A stretch of 64,000 nt of DNA from Actinacidiphila acididurans. Lineage in GTDB: Bacteria > Actinomycetota > Actinomycetes > Streptomycetales > Streptomycetaceae. How positions within the stretch are numbered: the stretch's first letter is position 1; each line of letters starts with the position of its first letter. Both the position numbers and the translations under genes were made by a program. A model generated the notes under the pieces. It made no database searches. It was given only the letters and a program-made list of their open reading frames with translations, and was not told the origin of the DNA. The stretch covers positions 372,001-436,000 of the forward strand of contig NZ_JADKYB010000002.1 of NCBI RefSeq assembly GCF_016918855.1, written 5' to 3'. This document shows, in pieces, positions 13,326-20,412 of the stretch.

Positions 13326-16300
13326 CCGCCGCCCCCGTGGCACCGGCCGCCGCCCCGGCGGCCGGTGCCGCACCGCCCGATCAAGAGCGGAACGGGCCCG
13401 GTACGGAAGCGGCCCCCGGAACACCGGGCGGCGCGACCGGAAGCGGAATCGGGGGCGGGGCCGGCCGGGGGGTAATCGGTGTCCCCGGCCAGGTCGGGCA
13501 TGCCATCCTCGGGGCTGTGCAGACGCAAGTGCTCAGCCCCGTGTTCATCGGCCGGGACACCGAATTGACCCGGCTCGGCGCCGCCCTGACCGCGGCGGAT
13601 CGAGGCGAGCCGCAGGCGGTGCTCATCGGCGGCGAGGCGGGCGTGGGCAAGACCCGGCTCACCGAGGAGTTCCTGACCGCCGCGCGCGACGCGGGCGCGG
13701 TCACCGCGCTGGGCGCCTGCGTCGAGATCGGCGCCGACGGGCTGCCCTTCGCCCCGGTCTCCACCGCGCTGCGCGCCCTGTACCGGACCCTGGGCGCCGA
13801 GCTGATCACCGCCGCGGCCGGACAGGAGGCCGAACTCGCCCGGCTGCTGCCCGAACTGGGCGAGAAGGGCGGCCTGCCGCGCGACGCGCACGACGAGGAG
13901 GGCAGGGTCCGGCTCTTCGAACTGACCGCCCGGCTGCTGGAACGCCTCGGCACCGCCCGCACCCTGGTCCTGGTCGTGGAGGACCTGCACTGGGCCGACC
14001 GCTCCACCCGCGAACTGCTGGCGTACCTCTTCCGCTCGCTCCAGCGCTCCCGGGTGGTGGTGGCCGCCACCTACCGCGCCGACGACATCCACCGCCGCCA
14101 CCCGCTGCGGCCCTTCCTCGCCGAGACCGACCGGCTGCGCACCGTCGACCGGATCGAGCTGCCCCGGTTCAGCCACGACGAGGTCCGCCGCCAGCTCGCC
14201 GCCATCCTGGGCACCGAACCGGACGCCGCCGTGGTGGACCAGGTCTTCACCCGCTCCGACGGCAACCCCTTCTTCGTCGAGGAGTTGGCCTGCTCGCTCG
14301 GCCGCGGCTGCGCCACCGGCATCAGCGACTCCCTGCGCGACCTGCTGCTGGTGCGGGTCGAGGCGCTGTCCGACGACGCCCAGCGGGTGGTCAAGTTCGT
14401 CGCGGAGGGTGGCGACACCGTCGAGTACCGGCTGCTGGAGGCGATCTGCGGGCTGGACGAGGACCGCCTGCTCGACGCGCTGCGCACCGCGGTCGGCGCC
14501 AACATCCTGCTCCCCACCGACAGCGGCGACGGCTACCGGTTCCGCCACTCCCTGGTCCGCGAGGCGGTCGGCGACGACCTGCTGCCCGGCGAGCGCAGCC
14601 GGATCAACCGCCGTTACGCCGAGGCCGTCGAGGCCGACCCCGCGCTCGTCCGCGCCGACGAGCGCGCCGCCCGGCTGGCCAGCTACTGGTACGCCGCGCA
14701 CGACCCGGCCCGCGCCCTGCCCGCGGTGCTGCACGCCTCCGCCGAGGCCAGTTGCCGGCACGCCTACGCCGAGCAGTACCGGCTGCTGGAACGCGCGCTG
14801 GAGCTGTGGGACGACGCGCCCGAGGAGGTACGGAACCGGCTGCGGCCGGTGGACCACGCCGAGTCGTACCCGCCGCGCGAGCCGGGCGCCCCGCTCGACT
14901 TCCTCGACCTGCTCGCCGAGGTCACCGTCGCCGCGCGGATGGGCGGCGAGCGGGAACGGGCCTGGTCGGTGGCCAAGCGCGGGCTCAAGCTCATGGAGCG
15001 GGCCGACGCCCCCGACCCGCTGCGCGCCGCCTGGTTCTGGGCCCAGCGCTCGCGGCTGACCGAGGACCTGGGCCGCGGCGACGGCTGGGAGGAGCTGTCC
15101 CGGGCCCGCGAACTCGTCCGCGACCTGCCGCCGTCCGCCGCGCACGCCGATGTGCTGGCCCGGATAGCGGGCTGGATCATGGTCCACAAGTCCGGTACGG
15201 AAGGGATCGCCATCGCCCGCCGGGCCGTCGAGTTCGCCCGGGCCAGCGGCGCCCACGACACCGAACTCCAGGCCCGGGTCACCCTCGGCATGCTCCAGGC
15301 GGACGGCGGTGACGTCGAGGGCGGCCTGGTCCAGGTCGAGGACGTCCGCCGGGTGGTCGCCGTACAGCCCACGCCGCCCGGCATGATCTCCCGCACCTAC
15401 GGCAACCTCGCCTCCGCGCTGGAGGGCGCCGGGCGCTCCACCGAGGCGGTGCGGGTGGTCCGCGAAGGCAAGGACCTGGTCGGCGACACCGTCTCGCACA
15501 TCACCCGGTCCTGGCTGCTCACCAACGAGGGCGAGTCGCTGCTGGCCCTCGGCCGGTACGAGGAGGCCGCCGCGCCGCTGGACGAGGCGGTCCGCCTGGT
15601 CGAGAGCGTCTACCTGCGGGCCTGTATCGAGATCCAGCGGGGCTTTCGCGCGCTCGCCACCGGTGACACCGAGGCGGCGGCCCGGCACCTCGCCGCCGCG
15701 GCGGAGGGGCTCGTCCACGACACCCAGCCGCAGCACGCGATTCCACTGCGGACCCTGACGCTTTCGGTGGCCGCCGCGCAGGGGCGGTACGCCGACGTCC
15801 GCCGCGAACTGCTGGCCGCGCTCGCCGCGGGCTTCCCCATCGGGACCTCCCGCTACACCTGGCCCCTGCTGCTGGCCGGCGCCACCGCCGAGGCCGACAG
15901 CGGGCAGGCCGATCCCGCCGTGCTCGACCGGATCCGCTCCGCCGCCCGCGAACTGCCCCGCCCCGTCCCGCTGTGCGAGGCCTACGCTCTCCTCCTCGAC
16001 GCCGAACTCGCCCGCGCCGAAGGCCGGTTCGACCCCGCGCCCTGGGCCGCCGCCGAGCAGGCCCTCACCGGCCAGGAACGCCCCGTCGAACTCGCCGCCG
16101 TCCGCCACCGCCACGCCGAGGCCCTCCTCGCCACGGGCGCCCCCGACGGCCGCGACACCGCCGGCTGCCTCCTCGCCGACGCCCACGCCGCCGCCTCCCG
16201 CGCGGGCGCGCGCCCCCTCACCGACCACATCACCCGCCTCGCCCAGCGCGCCCGCCTCCCCCTCGTCCACCCCACCACCGCCCCCGCCCCCGCCTTCGGC

Positions 16301-16498
16301 CTCACCGCCCGCGAACGCGACGTCCTCCGCCTCGTCGCCGACGGCCGCACCAACCGGCAAATCGCCGAAACCCTCTTCATCTCCCCCAAAACCGCCAGCG
16401 TCCACGTCTCCAACATCCTCGCCAAACTCCACGTCTCCACCCGCACCGAAGCCGCCACTACCGCCCACCGCCTAGGCCTCTTCCCTCCCCCCGCCTGA
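13322..16498 (+). CDS. Large LuxR-family (LAL) transcriptional regulator
   Basis: ATP-dependent transcription activator of the MalT/LAL type. The protein (up to 1058 residues) has a low-complexity N-terminus, then an AAA ATPase with Walker A GGEAGVGKT (Lys110) and Walker B VVEDLHWAD near residue 216. A long TPR-like helical region follows, and a LuxR helix-turn-helix at about 992-1055 (LTARERDVLRL ... FISPKTASVHVSNIL). I took ATG 13322 because it overlaps the preceding stop. A shorter form starting near the conserved VFIGRD segment (around residue 75) is possible. No pathway gene adjoins it that would name its target. Confidence 0.88.
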   Translation: MTAAPVAPAAAPAAGAAPPDQERNGPGTEAAPGTPGGATGSGIGGGAGRGVIGVPGQVGHAILGAVQTQVLSPVFIGRDTELTRLGAALTAADRGEPQAVLIGGEAGVGKTRLTEEFLTAARDAGAVTALGACVEIGADGLPFAPVSTALRALYRTLGAELITAAAGQEAELARLLPELGEKGGLPRDAHDEEGRVRLFELTARLLERLGTARTLVLVVEDLHWADRSTRELLAYLFRSLQRSRVVVAATYRADDIHRRHPLRPFLAETDRLRTVDRIELPRFSHDEVRRQLAAILGTEPDAAVVDQVFTRSDGNPFFVEELACSLGRGCATGISDSLRDLLLVRVEALSDDAQRVVKFVAEGGDTVEYRLLEAICGLDEDRLLDALRTAVGANILLPTDSGDGYRFRHSLVREAVGDDLLPGERSRINRRYAEAVEADPALVRADERAARLASYWYAAHDPARALPAVLHASAEASCRHAYAEQYRLLERALELWDDAPEEVRNRLRPVDHAESYPPREPGAPLDFLDLLAEVTVAARMGGERERAWSVAKRGLKLMERADAPDPLRAAWFWAQRSRLTEDLGRGDGWEELSRARELVRDLPPSAAHADVLARIAGWIMVHKSGTEGIAIARRAVEFARASGAHDTELQARVTLGMLQADGGDVEGGLVQVEDVRRVVAVQPTPPGMISRTYGNLASALEGAGRSTEAVRVVREGKDLVGDTVSHITRSWLLTNEGESLLALGRYEEAAAPLDEAVRLVESVYLRACIEIQRGFRALATGDTEAAARHLAAAAEGLVHDTQPQHAIPLRTLTLSVAAAQGRYADVRRELLAALAAGFPIGTSRYTWPLLLAGATAEADSGQADPAVLDRIRSAARELPRPVPLCEAYALLLDAELARAEGRFDPAPWAAAEQALTGQERPVELAAVRHRHAEALLATGAPDGRDTAGCLLADAHAAASRAGARPLTDHITRLAQRARLPLVHPTTAPAPAFGLTARERDVLRLVADGRTNRQIAETLFISPKTASVHVSNILAKLHVSTRTEAATTAHRLGLFPPPA

Positions 16499-16505
16499 CG
16501 CCCGA

Positions 16506-16576
16506 CGCCGGCGCCCCCTCATTTCCGCGGCGCCGGCGAGAAGCAAACAGGGCAGAGGGCCCCCGAGCCGGGGCCC
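16506..16576. terminator. Two hairpins between convergent genes
   Basis: A 10-bp inverted repeat (16506-16515 and 16529-16538) and a second hairpin (16557-16563 and 16570-16576) fill the 105 bp between the LAL regulator and the convergent sugar dehydrogenase. They probably act as terminators from opposite sides. Confidence 0.65.
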
Positions 16577-16603
16577 GGCCAACCGTACGGACGAGGAGAC
16601 GGG

Positions 16604-17890
16604 TCAGCTCACGGAGACGCGGAGCAAACGATCGTCACCGGGCTTGGGCGTCCCGCGCCCGTCCGTATTGCTCGTGGTCAAGAGCAACGTGTGATCGTCG
16701 AGGGCTACCACGGTCCGGAGCCGGCCGTAGGTGTGGGTGAAAAAGGCCTGCGGGGGCGCCGCGGTGTGCGTGCCGTTGAGGGGGATGCGCCAGAGGCGTT
16801 CGCCCTTGAGGGCGGCCATCCAGATGGAGCCGGCGGCGTAGGCGATGCCGCTGGGGGAGGCCTGGTCGGTGGGCCACTGGGCGACCGGGTCGACGTAGGC
16901 GGGGTTGTGGGCGATGCCCTCGACGACGGGCCAACCGTAATTCTTCCCGGGCTCGATGAGATTGAGCTCGTCCCACTTGTCCTGGCCGAATTCGGAGGCC
17001 CACAGGTGGCCCGCGGGGTCCCAGGCGAGCCCCTGGACGTTGCGGTGACCGAGGGAGTAGACGAGCGATCCGGGGAACGGATTGTCCTGCGGCGGCTGCC
17101 CGTCCGGCGTCATCCGCAGGATCTTCCCGCCGAGCGAGGACATGTTCTGCGCGAGCGAGCGGTTGCCGGTCTCCCCGGTCCCGGCATAGAGCATCCCGTC
17201 CGGCCCGAACGCGATCCGCCCGCCGTTGTGCAGGGTCCCGCTGGGAATGTCCCGCACAATCGTGTCGGGCGCCCCGAGCTGCTCCCCGGCCGGCCGCGAC
17301 GGATCGTAGATCATCCGCGCGATGCGATTGTCGGACTCAGTGGTGAAGTACGCATAGACCATCTGGTCCGACCCGAAGTCGGGCGAGACCGCGAGCCCGA
17401 GCAGCCCGCCCTCCCCGCCCTGCGGGTGGCTCACGCCCGGCACCGAACCGACCTCGGCGACCGTCCCCTTGTCCGGGTCGACCCGCGAGATGCGGCCGCT
17501 GTCCCGGGATGCCACCAGCAGCGCGCCGTCGGGCAGTTGGGCCACGCCCCACGGGGTGGACAGGTGCGTGGCCACGGTCCCGGTCACCGTGGCCGTACCC
17601 CTGGCGGGCGCGGCCGAGGGAGTCGCGCCGGACGGTGAGGCGGCGGAAGCCGAAGGCGCGGGCGCGGCGGCCGAGGTGCGCGCGGGCCGGCCGGTCGGCG
17701 AGAGCAGCGGAGAGGTCGTACCGCCCCCGCCGTCGCACCCGGCGAGCAGGACGACGGCGACAGCGGCCACGACACCGGCCCGTACCCCCACCACCGGACC
17801 CCGCACCCCCGCAGCGCCCCGGCGACGTACGACCCCGCCGGGGACACGGACAGTACGTACACGGGCACGGGCGGCGGCGGTACGGCTCAC
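16604..17890 (-). CDS. PQQ-dependent sugar dehydrogenase-like lipoprotein
   Basis: Predicted periplasmic-side beta-propeller oxidoreductase of the glucose/sorbosone dehydrogenase family. The 428-residue protein has an Arg-rich N-terminus, a hydrophobic helix and a lipobox (LLAGC, Cys52), then a Ser/Ala/Pro linker and the propeller. Family motifs seen include STPWGVAQLPDG, GGEGGLLGLAVSPDF, the GTLHNGGRIAFGPDG strand and FGQDKWDELN. GTG 17890 is chosen because GCGAGGA sits seven bases upstream; an ATG at 17941 would add 17 unlikely residues. It is alone in its transcription unit. Substrate and true cofactor cannot be read from sequence. Confidence 0.87.
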   Translation of the reverse strand: MSRTAAARARVRTVRVPGGVVRRRGAAGVRGPVVGVRAGVVAAVAVVLLAGCDGGGGTTSPLLSPTGRPARTSAAAPAPSASAASPSGATPSAAPARGTATVTGTVATHLSTPWGVAQLPDGALLVASRDSGRISRVDPDKGTVAEVGSVPGVSHPQGGEGGLLGLAVSPDFGSDQMVYAYFTTESDNRIARMIYDPSRPAGEQLGAPDTIVRDIPSGTLHNGGRIAFGPDGMLYAGTGETGNRSLAQNMSSLGGKILRMTPDGQPPQDNPFPGSLVYSLGHRNVQGLAWDPAGHLWASEFGQDKWDELNLIEPGKNYGWPVVEGIAHNPAYVDPVAQWPTDQASPSGIAYAAGSIWMAALKGERLWRIPLNGTHTAAPPQAFFTHTYGRLRTVVALDDHTLLLTTSNTDGRGTPKPGDDRLLRVSVS

Positions 17891-18029
17891 TGCTGGTCCT
17901 CGCAACGTCACTGGCTCCCTCGGTCCAGGCAAGCACACCACACCGCGGCCCGCCGACGCGGCGGTTCCGGTATGTGGGCGGACGCGATTCGATCACGAAG
18001 CGGCGGCCGCCCGTGGCGGTGCGGCCGGC

Positions 18030-19022
18030 TCAGTCCCAGGACCCGAGGGCCGGCGGCAGCGCCGCGATCTCCGCCAGGTCGGCCCGGTCGAGCACCAGGT
18101 CGGCGGCGCCCGCGTTCTCCGCGGTCCAGCGGGCGGACTTGGCGCCGGGCACGGGCACGACACCGGGCGCCTGGGTGAGGGTCCAGGCGAGGGCGACCTG
18201 CGCGGGCGTGGCGCCGTGGCGGGCGGCCACCCGGCGCAGTCCGGCCACGATCGGCTGGTTCGCGGCCATCATCTCGGCGGTGAACCGCGGGTGCCGGGCC
18301 CGCAGGTCGCCCGGCTCGAAGCCCTGGCCGGGCGTGAGGGTGCCGGTGAGGAAGCCATTGCCCAGCGGCATCGCGGCCAGGAAGCCGATGCCGCGCGCGG
18401 CGCACCAGGGCAGCAGCTCGGCCAGCGCCTCGCGCGCCCACACCGACAGCTCGGCCTGCACACTGCTCACCGGGAACACCTGCTGGACCCGGGCCAGTTG
18501 GCGGAGGGTCCCGTCGTACAGCTTTCCGCCACCGCGCCGTTCGGCCCGCGCGCCCACGGCGCACAGCCCGAGCGCGCGCACCTTCCCGGCGGACACCAGT
18601 TCAGCCATCGCGCCCCAGGTCTCCTCCACGGGCACCTCGGGATCCGCGCGGTGCAACTGGTAGAGGTCGATGACGTCGGTCTGCAGCCGGCGCAGCGACG
18701 CGTCGCACGCCCTGCGCACGTATCCGGGGCGGCCGTTGGCCACGATGTGCTGGTCGCCGACCAGCAGGCCGCACTTGGTGGCGACGAACGCCTCGCTCCG
18801 CCGCTCCTTGAGCACCCGCCCCAGCAGCAACTCATTGGTGAACGGCCCGTACATGTCGGCGGTGTCCAGCAAAGTGGTGCCGTGGTCCAGCGCGGTGTGC
18901 ACCGCCCGCAGCGACGCCTCGCCGCCGTGCCGTGACGGGGTGTACGCCCAGCTCATCGGCATGCACCCCAGCCCGACGGCGCCCACCGCCAACGCCGACG
19001 CCCCGACCGTCCTGCGCTCCAC
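18030..19022 (-). CDS. Aldo/keto reductase
   Basis: NADPH-dependent oxidoreductase with the AKR barrel. The catalytic tetrad is visible: Asp53, Tyr58, Lys83 and His124 (in YQLHRAD), counted from GTG 19022. The C-terminal PGAKSARWTAENAGA segment is the NADP-binding region of the family. The 330-residue length is normal. GTG 19022 has GAGGGAGG eight bases upstream. An ATG at 19058 (12 extra residues) has GGAGG too close to the codon, though it cannot be excluded. The gene is divergent from the D-2-hydroxyacid dehydrogenase with only 48 bp (12 bp if ATG 19058 is used) between starts. Substrate unknown. Confidence 0.88.
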   Translation of the reverse strand: MERRTVGASALAVGAVGLGCMPMSWAYTPSRHGGEASLRAVHTALDHGTTLLDTADMYGPFTNELLLGRVLKERRSEAFVATKCGLLVGDQHIVANGRPGYVRRACDASLRRLQTDVIDLYQLHRADPEVPVEETWGAMAELVSAGKVRALGLCAVGARAERRGGGKLYDGTLRQLARVQQVFPVSSVQAELSVWAREALAELLPWCAARGIGFLAAMPLGNGFLTGTLTPGQGFEPGDLRARHPRFTAEMMAANQPIVAGLRRVAARHGATPAQVALAWTLTQAPGVVPVPGAKSARWTAENAGAADLVLDRADLAEIAALPPALGSWD

Positions 19023-19070
19023 CCGCCCGACCTCCCTCAAGCGCCCCCACTGTGTCATAGCCTCCTGACC

Positions 19071-20069
19071 ATGACCGACACACCCACCACCGGCCCCTTG
19101 CCCCCCGGCACCACCGTTTCCGCCGCCCCCGGCCGCCGCCCGCAGGTGTGGCTGTCCCTCCCGCCCGCCGACATCGACGGGCTGCCCGACGCCTTCGACT
19201 ACGTGTACTGGGACGGCACCACCCCCGACTTCCCGGCCGACCCGGGCGAGGCGGTCTTCTACGTCGTCCCGTACATGCAGGGCCCGACCGCCGGAGCGCT
19301 GCCGCTGCCGCACATGCGCAGCGTGCGGGTGGTGCAGACACTGAGCGCCGGCGTGGACAACATCGCGCCGCACCTCGGGCAGCTCCCGCCCGGCGTCAGC
19401 CTGTGCAACGCCCGCGGGGTGCACGAGGCCAGCACCGCCGAACTCGCGCTGACCCTGACCCTGGCCTCGCTGCGCGGCATCCCCCGCTTCGTGCGCGGCC
19501 AGGACAACGAGAAGTGGTACGCGGGGTTCTACCCGGCGCTGGCCGACCGCAGGGTGCTCATCGTCGGCTACGGCTCGATCGGCGCCGCGGTCGAGGACCG
19601 GTTGGTGCCCTTCGAGTGCGAGGTGGTCCGGGTCGCCCGGGGGGCGCGTTCGACGGCCCGCGGCCCGGTGCACGCGCTCGACGAACTCCCCGCGCTCCTC
19701 CCGCACGCCGATGTCGTGATCCTCACCACGCCGCTGACCGAGCAGACCCGCGGTCTGGTCAACGCGCCCTTCCTGGCGGCGATGAAGGACGGCGCGCTGC
19801 TGGTCAACATGGCCCGCGGACCCGTGGTCGACACCAAGGCGCTGCTCGCCGAGACCGAGTCCGGCCGGCTCACGGCGGCACTGGATGTCACCGACCCCGA
19901 GCCGCTGCCCGCCGGCCACCCGCTGTGGCACGCGCCGGGCGTGCTGATCAGCCCGCATGTCGGCGGCTCCACCTCGGCCTTCCTGCCCCGCGCCGAGCGG
20001 CTGGTACGCGGCCAGCTCGAACGGTTCGCGGCCGGCCTGCCACTGGAGAACGTCGTCGCGGTGAGCTGA
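19071..20069 (+). CDS. D-2-hydroxyacid dehydrogenase (NAD(P)-binding)
   Basis: Reduces a 2-keto acid or oxidises a D-2-hydroxy acid. The 332-residue protein has a C-terminal-type NAD domain with GYGSIG at 166-171 and the family catalytic set Arg249 (NMARG), Glu277 (DPEP) and His296 (SPHVGG). It is shorter than SerA and has no ACT domain, so it is not a second phosphoglycerate dehydrogenase. The ATG has no clear ribosome site; the compact divergent promoter region suggests a short or absent leader. The first 20 or so residues are Thr/Pro-rich and probably flexible. Substrate not assignable. Confidence 0.88.
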   Translation: MTDTPTTGPLPPGTTVSAAPGRRPQVWLSLPPADIDGLPDAFDYVYWDGTTPDFPADPGEAVFYVVPYMQGPTAGALPLPHMRSVRVVQTLSAGVDNIAPHLGQLPPGVSLCNARGVHEASTAELALTLTLASLRGIPRFVRGQDNEKWYAGFYPALADRRVLIVGYGSIGAAVEDRLVPFECEVVRVARGARSTARGPVHALDELPALLPHADVVILTTPLTEQTRGLVNAPFLAAMKDGALLVNMARGPVVDTKALLAETESGRLTAALDVTDPEPLPAGHPLWHAPGVLISPHVGGSTSAFLPRAERLVRGQLERFAAGLPLENVVAVS

Positions 20070-20206
20070 TCCGCCTCTCCCGATCCGCCTCCGCGCGCCG
20101 CCCGCGCCCGGCCGGCACCGGGGCCGCCGCACGGCCGCCCGCCTATGCGGCCGGCATGAGCCCGGCACCGAGTGACTGCGCGCGGTGTTCAGTGACCCCC
20201 GATCTG

Positions 20207-20221
20207 ATTACGCTCAGTAGA
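20207..20221. promoter_or_regulatory. Candidate BldD-type box upstream of the PAS-GGDEF-EAL gene
   Basis: ATTACGCTCAGTAGA matches eight of ten defined positions of the 15-bp BldD consensus as I recall it (nTnACnCWGnGTnAn). It lies about 120 bp upstream of the short upstream ORF. BldD bound to c-di-GMP controls several c-di-GMP genes in Streptomyces, so the placement is sensible, but the match is imperfect. The 271 bp between 20070 and 20340 hold no gene that I can support. Confidence 0.3.
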
Positions 20222-20340
20222 AAACCCCTGTCCCTGAGTGACGAATCTGGTGTATCGTCCGAATCCGGGGGCACGTAGCAACCGTGACAGTGCGGACGCG
20301 ACGTTGAGAACGACGAGCAAGTAAAGGGGGGCGACGGGCA

Positions 20341-20412
20341 ATGCACGGCGCACACCTGACCACCACAGCGCGGACCGCCACACCGCGCCGACGCCACCAG
20401 GCCGCGCGGTGA
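20341..20412 (+). CDS. 23-codon upstream ORF coupled to the PAS-GGDEF-EAL gene
   Basis: ATG 20341 follows AAAGGGGGG, one of the strongest ribosome sites in the window, and opens a 23-codon ORF (MHGAHLTTTARTATPRRR plus five residues). Its TGA overlaps the GTG start of the GGDEF-EAL gene in the sequence GTGA (20409-20412). The large gene itself lacks a ribosome site, so translation of this ORF probably delivers ribosomes to it. The peptide is Thr/Arg-rich; a function of its own is not evident. It may be a regulatory leader. Confidence 0.6.
   Translation: MHGAHLTTTARTATPRRRHQAAR

Noticed and set aside
13109..16468. 1119-codon minus-strand frame opposite the LAL regulator
   Set aside because: Shadow ORF; the plus strand has Walker A, Walker B and LuxR HTH motifs.
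20070..20340. Riboswitch (c-di-GMP or c-di-AMP) upstream of the cyclase operon
   Set aside because: I could not find the conserved core of either class; only AGTGAC repeats and a possible BldD site are visible.
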